Positions 16,894 through 26,455 of a stretch of DNA of 64,000 bases are shown piece after piece (within the stretch, counting starts at the first letter, position 1; each line of letters begins with the position of its first letter). Under the pieces are notes generated by a model that saw only the letters and a program-made list of their open reading frames with translations, did not search any database and was not told the DNA's origin. The position numbers and the translations under genes were made by a program. The DNA is from Roseobacter sp. HKCCD6576-2 (lineage in GTDB: Bacteria > Pseudomonadota > Alphaproteobacteria > Rhodobacterales > Rhodobacteraceae): the NCBI RefSeq assembly GCF_013179285.1, contig NZ_WVNW01000002.1, positions 1 through 64,000 of the forward strand. Reading direction: 5' to 3'.

Positions 16894-17303
16894 TGCCAGA
16901 TCGAAAACAGACAGGGATGGAGATCCGCCGTGCCGTTTTGGGCGATGCCCATGTGGACCGCGCCGAGGCCGCAACAACAGAGTTCGATGCGCCGTTCCAA
17001 GCTCTGATCACCGAGATGGCTTGGGGCAATCTATGGGCGGGTGACGGGATCACGTTGCGCGAACGGTCTATGGTGACACTTGCCTTGCTCGCCGCTTTGG
17101 GGAACTTTGAGGAAATCCCAATGCATATTCGCGCCACGGCCCGCACCGGTGCAAGCAAACGCGATGTTTTGGAGGTGTTTCAGCATGTGGCCGTCTATGC
17201 CGGCGTGCCGCGCGCCAATCAGGCGCTGAAACTGGCCAAAGAGACCTATGTTGAGATGGAAGCGGACGAGGCAACCTCGACCAATCAGCCGGAAGGGGCG
17301 TAA
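16893..17303 (+). CDS. pcaC: 4-carboxymuconolactone decarboxylase
   Basis: A 136-residue carboxymuconolactone decarboxylase, which converts gamma-carboxymuconolactone to 3-oxoadipate enol-lactone. The family core is visible: [20 protein letters not shown] followed by [21 protein letters not shown]. The start ATG overlaps the last base of the pobA stop codon. It sits before the dioxygenase genes although it acts later in the pathway, as in other roseobacter pca clusters. The cycloisomerase (pcaB) and enol-lactone hydrolase (pcaD) are not next to it here. Confidence 0.93.
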   Translation: MPDRKQTGMEIRRAVLGDAHVDRAEAATTEFDAPFQALITEMAWGNLWAGDGITLRERSMVTLALLAALGNFEEIPMHIRATARTGASKRDVLEVFQHVAVYAGVPRANQALKLAKETYVEMEADEATSTNQPEGA

Positions 17304-17304
17304 C

Positions 17305-18033
17305 ATGCCGGGCTATCCAGAACTCTACCAACGAGATCGCGAGCGCCATCCCCCCGCATTGACCCGCGGCTATAAAACATCCGTGGCCCGGTCGCCGCAG
17401 AATGCGCTGATCAGTTTGGAAAACACCGCAAGCGAACTGACCGGCCCGCGTTTTGGCCATAATGACATCGACCCAATCGACAGTGATCTCCTGGCAAACT
17501 TCGTTCAGCCGGGGGAAAGCCCAATCGGTGAGCGGATTTTGTTGCATGGCCGGGTGCTGGACGAAAACGCGCGGCCGGTGCCAAACACCTTGGTCGAGAT
17601 TTGGCAGGCCAATGCCGGCGGGCGGTATCGACATAAGAAAGATACCTATCTTGCGCCAATCGACCCGAATTTTGGCGGCTGCGGCCGGACGCTTACGGAT
17701 GCCGACGGGGCGTATGTGTTTCGCACCGTGAAGCCGGGGGCCTATCCCTGGCGCAACTGGGTCAACAACTGGCGCCCCGCGCATATTCATATCTCGGTTT
17801 TTGGCTGGGCCTTCGCGCAGCGTCTGATCACGCAATGCTATTTCGAAGGCGATCCGCTGATTGCCAAATGCCCGATCGTGAACACGATCCCCGATCCCGA
17901 CGCCATTGACCAATTGGTGGCCGCGCTTGACCTGAACGCCACAATCCCGCTCGACACGATTGCCTATAAATTCGACATCGTCCTGCGCGGCGCGCGCTCG
18001 ACCCTGTTCGAAAACCGGTTGGAGGGGAACTGA
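17305..18033 (+). CDS. pcaH: protocatechuate 3,4-dioxygenase beta subunit
   Basis: The 242-residue iron-binding subunit of intradiol protocatechuate 3,4-dioxygenase, which opens the ring of protocatechuate to 3-carboxymuconate. Family features seen are the [13 protein letters not shown] segment, the PGAYPWRNW loop carrying a tyrosine ligand and [14 protein letters not shown] with the histidine ligands. It starts at an ATG two bases after the pcaC stop; the longer frame is not needed. It overlaps pcaG by one base. Confidence 0.95.
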   Translation: MPGYPELYQRDRERHPPALTRGYKTSVARSPQNALISLENTASELTGPRFGHNDIDPIDSDLLANFVQPGESPIGERILLHGRVLDENARPVPNTLVEIWQANAGGRYRHKKDTYLAPIDPNFGGCGRTLTDADGAYVFRTVKPGAYPWRNWVNNWRPAHIHISVFGWAFAQRLITQCYFEGDPLIAKCPIVNTIPDPDAIDQLVAALDLNATIPLDTIAYKFDIVLRGARSTLFENRLEGN

Positions 18034-18653
18034 TGCCGCAGAAGCTTGGGTATCTCAAAGAAACCGCCTCTCAGACAGCCGGGCCATATGTGCATATCGG
18101 CTTGGCACCAGGCGCGGCGGGCTTTGAGATCTACGATCAAGAGCTGGGGTGGGACATCGCTGGACCGCATGCCAAGGGCGAACGTATTCGCGTCGAAGGG
18201 GTGGTCATCGACGGGATCGGAAGCCCGATCAAAGATGTGCTGCTCGAGGCTTGGCAGGCAAATGCTGCCGGAATTTATCCGCACCCGGATCGCGCCGGTG
18301 AGATCGAGGAAGGTTTCCGAGGCTGGGGGCGCGTGATCACCGATTTTGACAGCGGCGAATGGGGCTTTGATACGGTTAAACCCGGCCCGGTCATGGGCCG
18401 AAACGGCCAGATGATGGCGCCGCATATCAATCTTTGGATTGTGGCCCGTGGGATAAATCTGGGCCTCAACACGCGGCTCTATTTTTCAGATGAAGCCGAA
18501 GCCAATGCGCAGGATCCGATCCTCAACGGGATCGAGTGGGAGCGCCGCCGCGATACGCTTATCGCCGCGCGGGCGGAAAGGGACGGCCAAGCCGTCTACC
18601 GTTTCGACATCCGGCTGCAAGGGGAGGCCGAAACGGTCTTTTTTGATATTTAG
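18033..18653 (+). CDS. pcaG: protocatechuate 3,4-dioxygenase alpha subunit
   Basis: The 206-residue partner subunit of the same dioxygenase. It shares the intradiol fold (LEAWQANAAGIYPHPD, and MMAPHINLWIVARG at the position of the beta-subunit histidine loop) but lacks the full iron-ligand set, as is normal for alpha subunits. The start codon overlaps the pcaH stop. It is the last gene of the pob/pca operon; the stop lies six bases from the convergent HlyD-family gene. Confidence 0.94.
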   Translation: MPQKLGYLKETASQTAGPYVHIGLAPGAAGFEIYDQELGWDIAGPHAKGERIRVEGVVIDGIGSPIKDVLLEAWQANAAGIYPHPDRAGEIEEGFRGWGRVITDFDSGEWGFDTVKPGPVMGRNGQMMAPHINLWIVARGINLGLNTRLYFSDEAEANAQDPILNGIEWERRRDTLIAARAERDGQAVYRFDIRLQGEAETVFFDI

Positions 18654-18658
18654 GCGCG

Positions 18659-19873
18659 TCAAAGCGCGCTGCGATCAATCATCAAACCGCCATCGACCAG
18701 GTCATCATTGGGATGGGTCACCACCATTGCGCCTGGCTCAAGCCCGCTCAGAACCTCGGCAAACCGGTCGCTTCTGCGGCCCAATTCAACCGTCACCTCT
18801 TGGGCGGTGTTGCCGTTCGCTATGAACACCGCCCAGGTGTCGCCACGGCGAAACAGCGCGCTGAGCGGGACTTGAGTGACCTCGTCGGCTTGCCACTCGA
18901 CAATCCGCAAGAAGGTCGAGAACCCATCGCCCAACCCGGCGCGCGCCTCTTGCGGTGTGGTCAGATGAAAGATCGCGTCGACCCGTTGTTCCTCAATCCC
19001 CAAGGCGGAGATATGGGTCCGAGCCGAAGGCTCGACCCGGTCAAGCTCGGCCATCAATGTGTCTGGGCCGCCCCACCGTTCGACCATTGCGACGGCCCCG
19101 GGGGCCAAGCGCACGGCGTCCGAGGAGAGCAGGTCGGCGACAATTTCGAGTTCGGTCGGGTCGCCGATACTGACCAAGGGCGTGCCGGCCGTCACAGGGC
19201 GTTCGCTGATATTGGCGACGGACAGGACCACGCCATCGGCGGGCGACATCAATTCGATGCAGCAATCCCCATCGGCGGCCCCATTCGCGCCATCCGGCCC
19301 AATCAATGCGGCGCGCGACCGATCCAGCGTGCTTTGCGCGATATTGATCCGCGCTTCCGCAGCATCGACCGTCGCATCCGCAATCGCCAATTGCTGCGTC
19401 ACATCCTCCATCGCGGTGATCGACGAAACCCCACGTTCGACCAGAACCTGCACCCGGTCAAACTGCATCTGGGCATAGGTTTGTTCCTCGACCGAGCGGC
19501 GCAGTTCGGTCCGGGCGACGTTTAACGCCGCCTCGGCCTCACCAACGGAGGCTTCGGCCTGCATCCGCGTGCGGCTGTCGAGCAGGCTTGGCGGCACAGG
19601 CTCCACCAGGGCCACAACCGTTTCACCGGCCAGAACCGCATCTCCCACATCAACGGGAGAGCGGAGCGCCGTGCCGCTGATCGGCGCTGCGACTTCGAAA
19701 ATGTCGCGGATACGGGTCTGCCCGTCGGCATCGACAGTGACCTGCAGCGGCCCGCGCGTGACCTCATGGAGATCCACGGCAATCGGCTCGGGCCGGAAGG
19801 TGACATAGAGCAGCCCGGCCAGGATGGCACCACCAACGACCAGGATGCCTAGGGTTCTTGGTTTCAGAGACAT
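18659..19873 (-). CDS. efflux periplasmic adaptor (HlyD/RND membrane fusion family)
   Basis: A 404-residue membrane-fusion protein. It has one N-terminal membrane anchor (about residues 8-27), a lipoyl-like segment (VEVAAPISG-type, here FEVAAPISGTALRSP), a long coiled-coil region rich in alanine and glutamate (about 105-190) and a beta-barrel C-terminal part. Such adaptors link an inner-membrane transporter to the outer membrane. It is the third gene of an operon after a LolD/MacB-like ATPase and an FtsX-like permease, so the three likely form one efflux or lipid-export machine. Confidence 0.9.
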   Translation of the reverse strand: MSLKPRTLGILVVGGAILAGLLYVTFRPEPIAVDLHEVTRGPLQVTVDADGQTRIRDIFEVAAPISGTALRSPVDVGDAVLAGETVVALVEPVPPSLLDSRTRMQAEASVGEAEAALNVARTELRRSVEEQTYAQMQFDRVQVLVERGVSSITAMEDVTQQLAIADATVDAAEARINIAQSTLDRSRAALIGPDGANGAADGDCCIELMSPADGVVLSVANISERPVTAGTPLVSIGDPTELEIVADLLSSDAVRLAPGAVAMVERWGGPDTLMAELDRVEPSARTHISALGIEEQRVDAIFHLTTPQEARAGLGDGFSTFLRIVEWQADEVTQVPLSALFRRGDTWAVFIANGNTAQEVTVELGRRSDRFAEVLSGLEPGAMVVTHPNDDLVDGGLMIDRSAL

Positions 19874-19880
19874 AAGCCTG

Positions 19881-22244
19881 CTACTCCCTTGTTTTCATAA
19901 CGGATACGAGATTGAGATTGTCCAGCCTGCGGCGCACGATCAGCGCCGAGGCTAGGGCCGCGGCCAGCACAACCAAGCTGGCCCGGGCAAAGATATCGGG
20001 ATTCAGGATCAGAGGCATCGCATAGAGATCGGAGGAAAACGCGTTCACCATCACCTGTGCGATGCCCGCCCCGAGAAGCCAGCCAACGGGCTGCGCGACA
20101 AGCGCCAGAAACATCGTTTCGCCCACCAGCACATAAGACACTTCGCCGCGTGAAAAGCCGAGGATCCGTAAACTCGCCAACTCGCGCGCCCGTTCGCTCA
20201 GTTGAATACGCGCACCGTTATAGGCGACCCCGACTGTGATCAGCACAGCGATCACGATATAGACCGTGTTCATCACCATGACGTTTTCGCGGATCGTGTC
20301 CTGAAAGCTGCGCCTGGTGTCGGTCATCATGATCAGACCCGATAGGCGCGGCAAGTCTTTCAATCGGGCGTGCAACGCGTCGAGTTCATTGTCATCCAAG
20401 GTGACATTCACGACTGACATGCGGGGGCTTTGCCGGAATATCTCGTTGAGATAGCCCAGATCGATATAGGCCCCGAGACCGAAATACTGCTCGACCAACC
20501 CGGTGACGACCATCTCATGGGTCTCTCGCCGACCGCTCAGAAACTCGACTTCGACCAGATCACCGATGCCCAAATCCAACTGACTGGCCAATCGCTCGGC
20601 CAGGAGGATGCCGCCGGGTTCCGCCGTACTGACCGAGCCATCGGCGCCGATCACCCGGCTCAAATCTGTACCGGGGCGGCGCGCCTCGATGGCTAAGCTT
20701 TTCTCCAAGGGACCATTGCGCAGGATTGCGGGCAGATATTGCTGCGGTTCGGCTTGCAAAACCCCGGGCAGGCGGCGCACTTCAGCAATCGTGGTCTCAG
20801 GCACATCATCGGTAAACAGCAGCATCGCGTCTTGCCGGTTCGATTGGTAAAACGCCACATCGACGATGTTGTCCAACGCGTCATGGACAAAGGACGCCGC
20901 GATGACGGCGGAAACTGCGAAGCCAAGGCCCAAACAGGTCATCGCGCTGCGCACCGGCCAGCGGAAGAAACTGCGCAGGATCATAATGGTCGGCTGCGAA
21001 AGCCGTGCGCGCGCCATCAAGACATCGATGAAGCTGCGCTTGAACCGAGGCGGGGCGGGGGGCTGCATCGCAATCGCAGGGGCTAGCCGCGCAGCCGCGA
21101 TCGCCGCACGAGCCGCGCCCAGCATCGTAGTCAGAAGTGCGGCCAGGCCCGAGATCGCATAGACCCAGCCCGGCACCCGGAACAACAGATAGGGGAAGTC
21201 GAAGAACTCGACATATTGCAACGCCATGCCATGGGCCAGCCAGGTGCCCACGCCCCAGCCTATACCGATCCCGACCAAGGCGATGAATGCCGCAAGCAGC
21301 AGGTAGTGCAGGCAGATTTCGAAATCCGAATAGCCGATGGCTTTCAATAGCCCGATCTCCGAGCGCTCCAGAGCCACGATCCGCCCCATCACCATGCTGA
21401 CCAAAAACGCCGCGATGGCGAAGAAGATCGGCGGCACAACCATCGCCATGCCCCTGAGTTGGTCGATCTCGGAACTGACAAAACTGTCGCTCGTCTGTTG
21501 ATCGCGGCCATGAGCGCCAAGCCCGCCATAGGCTTCCAGCACATCATCCAGCGCGTCGATCACCGCCTCTTCCCGCGCGTCCTGAGTGATTTTGATCGCC
21601 AGGCCGTTGAACGCGCCCTGCATATCGAAGGCGGCGGAGGCCGCGCGTTCGGGCATCCAGATAATGCCGAATCCCTCATTATCCGGCATCATGCCGCCGG
21701 GGCCGATTGTATAAATATATTCGGGGCTGAGCGCCGTTCCAACGATGCGCAAGGCGCGCCGTTGGCCATTCAAATTGGCGTGGAACACCGACCCGATCTC
21801 GAATCCATTGGCTTCGGCAAAAGGCTCGTTGACCATCACCTCGCTGCTGGATGTCGGGTCGGGGTAATCGCCCGAACGCAGGAGCGGCACATTGAGCAGC
21901 GGGTCGTTGTCCTCGGGCCAGGAGAGGACATGCCCCACCGCGCTTTCAACCCGTCCTTCGATATCCAAGATCGCGAAGCCGGAGACGGTCGGGTCGACGG
22001 CATAGATGCCGTCAATCGCCCGGATCTCCGGCAGAAGACTTTCTGGCGCGCGCCGCGCATCGATCCAAACATCCGCGAACCGATTGCGCTCGTAATAGGC
22101 CGAGCGGGTGTCATCCAGCGCCTGATACATCCCGAAGGAGGTCAGCAGAAGTGCCACGCCGCAGGCCAACACCATGGCGATTGCGACGCCTTGCACCCAA
22201 AGCCGCTTGAAATCGCGAAAGAGCTTTTTGTCGAGCGCCTGCAT
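19881..22244 (-). CDS. FtsX/MacB-type ABC transporter permease
   Basis: A large permease of about 787 residues. An N-terminal helix (about 13-38) precedes a large periplasmic domain, then membrane segments near 260-390, a second periplasmic domain, and a last set of helices near 660-770. This is two FtsX-type units in tandem, as in DevC/MacB-like exporters. The ATG at 22244 is taken as start (MQALDKKLFRDFKRLW); GTG codons just upstream are possible because the gene abuts the ATPase stop at 22250. It works with the preceding ATPase and following adaptor. Confidence 0.9.
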   Translation of the reverse strand: MQALDKKLFRDFKRLWVQGVAIAMVLACGVALLLTSFGMYQALDDTRSAYYERNRFADVWIDARRAPESLLPEIRAIDGIYAVDPTVSGFAILDIEGRVESAVGHVLSWPEDNDPLLNVPLLRSGDYPDPTSSSEVMVNEPFAEANGFEIGSVFHANLNGQRRALRIVGTALSPEYIYTIGPGGMMPDNEGFGIIWMPERAASAAFDMQGAFNGLAIKITQDAREEAVIDALDDVLEAYGGLGAHGRDQQTSDSFVSSEIDQLRGMAMVVPPIFFAIAAFLVSMVMGRIVALERSEIGLLKAIGYSDFEICLHYLLLAAFIALVGIGIGWGVGTWLAHGMALQYVEFFDFPYLLFRVPGWVYAISGLAALLTTMLGAARAAIAAARLAPAIAMQPPAPPRFKRSFIDVLMARARLSQPTIMILRSFFRWPVRSAMTCLGLGFAVSAVIAASFVHDALDNIVDVAFYQSNRQDAMLLFTDDVPETTIAEVRRLPGVLQAEPQQYLPAILRNGPLEKSLAIEARRPGTDLSRVIGADGSVSTAEPGGILLAERLASQLDLGIGDLVEVEFLSGRRETHEMVVTGLVEQYFGLGAYIDLGYLNEIFRQSPRMSVVNVTLDDNELDALHARLKDLPRLSGLIMMTDTRRSFQDTIRENVMVMNTVYIVIAVLITVGVAYNGARIQLSERARELASLRILGFSRGEVSYVLVGETMFLALVAQPVGWLLGAGIAQVMVNAFSSDLYAMPLILNPDIFARASLVVLAAALASALIVRRRLDNLNLVSVMKTRE

Positions 22245-22249
22245 CCCTG

Positions 22250-22957
22250 TCACCACACGATATTATGCGGGGCGAGGCGGGTCTCATTCACCGAAACGCT
22301 GCTGATCTTGCCGTCTTGGAATTGAATCACCCGATGCGCCATCTGTTGGATCGCGGCGTTGTGGGTGATGACCGCCGTGGTGGTGCCGAACTGGTCATTG
22401 ATCGTTTTGAGAACTTCGAGCACCTGCACGCCGGTTTTGCTGTCGAGCGCGCCGGTCGGCTCATCACACAGCAACACTTCAGGCCGCTTCGCAATCGCGC
22501 GGGCAATGGCCACCCGCTGCTGCTCACCGCCCGACATTTCCGAGGGGAAATGATCCAGACGGTGGCCTAACCCGACCAAATCGAGCGCCTCGGCCGCCGG
22601 CATCGGGTTTGGCGCGACGTCGGTGACGAGCTGCACATTCTCGCGCGCGGTCAGCGACGGCACCAGATTATAGAACTGGAACACGAACCCCACATGGTCC
22701 CGACGGAACTTTGTCAGCCCACGGTCACCCAAGTCGGTCAATTCCAGATCGCGGAACCAGACCCGGCCTTCGGTGGCATGGTCCAGCCCGCCCAGAATAT
22801 TCAAAAGCGTGGATTTGCCGGAGCCCGACGGGCCAAGCAGCACCGCCAACTCGCCAGCGAATAACTCCAGGCTGACCCCGGCGAGGGCGTAAACCTTCAC
22901 TTCACCGGTGTCATAAACCTTCGTAATGTTTTCGGTGCGAAAGATTTTCTCCGCCAC
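22250..22957 (-). CDS. ABC transporter ATP-binding protein, LolD/MacB-like
   Basis: An ATPase of 235 residues of the lipoprotein/macrolide export subfamily. Walker [10 protein letters not shown], signature MSGGEQQR and Walker [13 protein letters not shown] are all present. I start at a GTG (22957), because AAGGAG lies seven bases upstream of it; the longer frame from 23044 has no comparable site. It is the first gene of the efflux operon and is divergent from the dehydratase gene across about 220 bases that show no other gene. Confidence 0.9.
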   Translation of the reverse strand: MAEKIFRTENITKVYDTGEVKVYALAGVSLELFAGELAVLLGPSGSGKSTLLNILGGLDHATEGRVWFRDLELTDLGDRGLTKFRRDHVGFVFQFYNLVPSLTARENVQLVTDVAPNPMPAAEALDLVGLGHRLDHFPSEMSGGEQQRVAIARAIAKRPEVLLCDEPTGALDSKTGVQVLEVLKTINDQFGTTTAVITHNAAIQQMAHRVIQFQDGKISSVSVNETRLAPHNIVW

Positions 22958-23181
22958 CTGCCGTCTCCTTGGTCTTCGTCCGTCGCTACGTGGAACTGAC
23001 ATAGAGAGTGCGTCTGCGATTTGATTTGGCTCAATCCGGGGCAATACAACGTAACGTCACGGCGAAAACCTGCCGAGGCAAGTCGGGCGCAAAACCCCTT
23101 GTTGCAGGCGGTCACACAGCGCTACAACAGGGAGGGGAGTTTCAAAATACGGCCCCAGGTTTCACTATTTGGAACATGTTG

Positions 23182-24951
23182 ATGTCAAACACCCGCGCCA
23201 ATCGCCGCTATCGCAGCCAGGAATGGTTCGACAATCCCAACAATCCCGGCATGACCGCGCTCTATCTCGAGCGTTATCAGAACCAGGCGTTCACCCAAGG
23301 TGAGTTGCAGTCGGAAAAGCCGATCATCGGCGTGGCGCAAACCGGCTCTGACCTCGTGCCTTGCAACAAGATCCATGTGTTCCTGATGGATCGGATCAAG
23401 GCGGGGATTCGCGATGCGGGCGGGATTCCGTTGGAATTCCCAGTGCATCCGATCCAGGAGACGGGCAAGCGGCCCACGGCGGCGCTCGACCGGAACCTGC
23501 AATATCTGAGCCTTGTTGAGGTGCTGCATGGCTATCCGATCGATGGGGTGGTGTTGACGACGGGCTGCGACAAGACCACGCCTGCGATGCTGATGGGGGC
23601 CGCCACGGTCGACCTGCCGGCCATTGCGCTCAATGGCGGGCCGATGCTGGACGGTTGGTACAAAGGCAAACGCGCCGGCAGCGGCACCACGATTTGGGAG
23701 GGGCGGCGGCTTCTGGCCAAGGGCGAGATTGACTATGATGAGTTCATGGAGCTGGCCTGCGCCTCCTCGCCCTCGCTCGGCCATTGCAACACGATGGGCA
23801 CCGCCTCGACGATGAACGCCATGGCGGAGGCTTTGGGCATGACCTTGCCGGGGGCGGCGGCCATTCCCGCCCCGTTCCGCGAGCGGATGGAGATGGCCTA
23901 TCTCACCGGTCGCCGGATCGTGGAGATGACGGAGGCCGATCTGAAACCCTCCGACATCCTGACTCGCGCCTCCTTCCTGAACGCCATCAAAGTGAACACG
24001 GCGATTGGCGGCTCCACCAATGCGCCGCCGCATTTGCAGGCGATTGCGCGTCATGCGGGGATCGAGCTGGACGTGACCGATTGGCAGACCCACGGCCATG
24101 ATCTGCCGCTTCTCGTGAATATGCAGCCCGCGGGCGCCTATCTGGGCGAAAGCTTCTTCCGGGCGGGCGGTGTGCCTGCAGTGATGGGGGAGCTTCTCGC
24201 CGAAGGCCACCTGGATGGCACGGCGATGACCGCCACTGGCCAGGCCATGGTCGACGCCTTGGACGGCGCACGGAGCATGGACCATGATGTGATCCGCCCG
24301 GTCAGCGATCCGATGCGGGAGGAGGCCGGGTTCCTCGTCCTCTCCGGCAATCTCTTCGACTCGGCGCTGATGAAGACCTCCGTCATCTCCGAGGACTTCC
24401 GGACGCGGTTTTTGAAAGACGGCGTGTTCGAGGCGAAAGCCGTCGTGTTCGAGGGGCCGGAAGACTACCATGATCGCGTGAACGACGCCACCTTAGGCAT
24501 TGATGAAGAAACGATTCTCTTCATTCGCAATGTTGGCTGCGTCGGCTATCCCGGATCTGCCGAGGTGGTGAATATGCAGCCGCCGGATGCGCTGATCCAG
24601 GCCGGGATCAACCATCTGCCGACCGTTGGCGATGGCCGCCAATCGGGCACGTCGGAGAGCCCGTCGATCCTCAACGCCTCACCCGAAGCGGTCGTGGGCG
24701 GCGGCCTGGCGCTTTTGCAAACCGGCGACCCGGTCCGGCTCGACCTGAACGCGGGCACTCTCGACTGCACGATCCCCGCGGCAGAGTGGCAAGCCCGCCG
24801 CGATGCTTGGACACCGCCAGAGCTGGAGCATCAGACGCCTTGGCAGGAGCTTTACCGGACCCATGTGGGGCAACTGGCCGATGGCGGCTGCCTCGAACTG
24901 GCCACGGCCTATCAGCGGATTGCCAAAGACTTGCCGCGCGATAATCATTAA
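23182..24951 (+). CDS. IlvD/Edd family dehydratase, probably for a sugar acid
   Basis: A 589-residue iron-sulfur dehydratase. Cysteines expected to hold the cluster are in TTGCDKTTPAM, SLGHCNTMGT and NVGCVGYPG. The N-terminus (RRYRSQEWFDNPNNPGM) and the HPIQETGKRPTAALDRN stretch match the aldonic-acid dehydratases (arabinonate, xylonate) more than the amino-acid enzyme IlvD. It would convert an aldonate to its 2-keto-3-deoxy acid. Start at the ATG 23182 with GGA eight bases upstream; 23176 is an alternative. No sugar-acid transporter or aldolase lies alongside, so the substrate is unassigned. Confidence 0.87.
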   Translation: MSNTRANRRYRSQEWFDNPNNPGMTALYLERYQNQAFTQGELQSEKPIIGVAQTGSDLVPCNKIHVFLMDRIKAGIRDAGGIPLEFPVHPIQETGKRPTAALDRNLQYLSLVEVLHGYPIDGVVLTTGCDKTTPAMLMGAATVDLPAIALNGGPMLDGWYKGKRAGSGTTIWEGRRLLAKGEIDYDEFMELACASSPSLGHCNTMGTASTMNAMAEALGMTLPGAAAIPAPFRERMEMAYLTGRRIVEMTEADLKPSDILTRASFLNAIKVNTAIGGSTNAPPHLQAIARHAGIELDVTDWQTHGHDLPLLVNMQPAGAYLGESFFRAGGVPAVMGELLAEGHLDGTAMTATGQAMVDALDGARSMDHDVIRPVSDPMREEAGFLVLSGNLFDSALMKTSVISEDFRTRFLKDGVFEAKAVVFEGPEDYHDRVNDATLGIDEETILFIRNVGCVGYPGSAEVVNMQPPDALIQAGINHLPTVGDGRQSGTSESPSILNASPEAVVGGGLALLQTGDPVRLDLNAGTLDCTIPAAEWQARRDAWTPPELEHQTPWQELYRTHVGQLADGGCLELATAYQRIAKDLPRDNH

Positions 24952-25084
24952 GCGGCGCGGTCAGCATTCCGCACGGGCGTTTTATCGCCATGCGCCGGGT
25001 GAAAATCTGACCTGTGTCAAAGCCCTGTCGTAATTCAGGGGTAGGGTGCCCAGATAAGAGGCGACGAGCGGCCCAAGGACAGAG

Positions 25085-26455
25085 ATGACGATATTCACCA
25101 ACACGCCCTATGACGCGATTGAGGTCGGCATGCAGGCCAGCATTGACCGTCTCTGCGTCGCCGATGACCTCTATGTCTTTGCCAATTCCAGCGGCAATCT
25201 GAACCCGATGCATCTGCCGCGTGAGGATGGCGATGGGCTGCCCGAGGCGGTGGCCCCATCGGCCTGGCTGGGTGCGCTGATTTCGGGCGTGTTGGGCAAC
25301 CAACTGCCGGGGCCGGGCACGCTTTACCGCGACCAAACCTTGCGGTTCATTGGCCGGGCGCATGCGGGCGACAAATTGACCGCCGGTGTGCGGGTTGTCG
25401 AAAAACTGCCCGGCAACCTGGTGCGTTTCGAGACCTGGGTCGACGGCCCGAATGGCCGGATCGCCGAGGGCGAGGCGCGGGTCATTGCACCCGATGCGGC
25501 GCAGAGCTTCGATGCCCATGACGTGCCGGGCTTGACTGTCCAGAGCCATGTGCATTTCGACCGGTTGATCGAGCGGGCCGAACCTTTGCCGCCGATCCCC
25601 ACCAGCGTCGTGGCGCCGGAAACCGCCGATGCCCTTATGGGCGCGATGCTTGGCCGGGATCACACACTGATCGACCCGATCTTGGTGGGCTGCGCCAAGA
25701 AGATCGCCGCCGCCGCCGAGGAATGTGGATGTGATATCAGCGGCTTAGAGATCATCGATATTCCCGATCATCGCGCCGCAGCCCTGAAATCTGTGGCGCT
25801 TGTGCATGAGGGCCGCGCGCGGGCGGTGATGAAGGGCCATCTGCATACCGATCAGCTTCTGCATGCAATTCTCAAGAAAGATGGTGGGTTGCGCACCAAT
25901 CGCCGCCTCTCGCATGTGTTTGTCATGGATGTTCCGGGGCTCGACCATCTGCTGTTCGTCACCGACGCGGCGATCAACATCGCGCCCGATTTGGAATGCA
26001 AAGTGTCGATTGTGCAAAACGCCATCGATCTCGCCATCGGGCTGGGCGTGGCGGAACCCAAAGTGGGGATTCTCTCGGCGGTTGAAACGGTGACGGCTTC
26101 GATCCCTTCAACCCTGGATGCCGCGATCCTCTCCAAAATGGCCGATCGGGGGCAGATCACCGGCGGCTTGGTTGATGGCCCGCTGGCGATGGACAACGCG
26201 GTGGATTTGGAGGCGGCGCGGACCAAAGGCCTTAAAGGGCTGGTCGCGGGCCGCGCCGAGATCCTGGTCGCCCCCAATCTGGAATCCGGTAATATGTTGG
26301 CCAAAGAGCTGACCTTCCTGGCCCATGCTGAGGCCGGCGGCATCGTCATGGGCGCGCAAGTTCCCATCATCCTCACCAGCCGCGCCGATGACGACAAGGC
26401 GCGCCTGGCTTCCTGCGCGATTGCCGCGCTTTATGCTGCGAGTACGTCTAAATGA
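25085..26455 (+). CDS. bifunctional enoyl-CoA hydratase / phosphate acetyltransferase
   Basis: A 456-residue fusion. About residues 10-135 form a MaoC-like hotdog domain (GLTVQSHVHFDRL follows it) and residues 150-456 a phosphotransacetylase domain (SAVETVTASIPSTLDAA, ESGNMLAKELTFLA). The C-terminal half exchanges acetyl or acyl groups between CoA and phosphate; the MaoC part may hydrate enoyl-CoA or bind acyl-CoA. AAGGACAGAG precedes the ATG. It overlaps ackA by four bases, so acyl-phosphate made here is passed to the kinase. This fusion is known from roseobacters and rhizobia. Confidence 0.93.
   Translation: MTIFTNTPYDAIEVGMQASIDRLCVADDLYVFANSSGNLNPMHLPREDGDGLPEAVAPSAWLGALISGVLGNQLPGPGTLYRDQTLRFIGRAHAGDKLTAGVRVVEKLPGNLVRFETWVDGPNGRIAEGEARVIAPDAAQSFDAHDVPGLTVQSHVHFDRLIERAEPLPPIPTSVVAPETADALMGAMLGRDHTLIDPILVGCAKKIAAAAEECGCDISGLEIIDIPDHRAAALKSVALVHEGRARAVMKGHLHTDQLLHAILKKDGGLRTNRRLSHVFVMDVPGLDHLLFVTDAAINIAPDLECKVSIVQNAIDLAIGLGVAEPKVGILSAVETVTASIPSTLDAAILSKMADRGQITGGLVDGPLAMDNAVDLEAARTKGLKGLVAGRAEILVAPNLESGNMLAKELTFLAHAEAGGIVMGAQVPIILTSRADDDKARLASCAIAALYAASTSK

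Noticed and set aside
18653-18670. GCGCG/CGCGC hairpin between pcaG and the HlyD-family gene as a terminator
   Set aside because: Only a five-base stem that overlaps a stop codon and lacks a T-run on either strand.
23185-24471. 428-codon minus-strand frame opposite the dehydratase
   Set aside because: The plus strand has the iron-sulfur dehydratase motifs; the antisense frame is rich in R, H and G with no domain.
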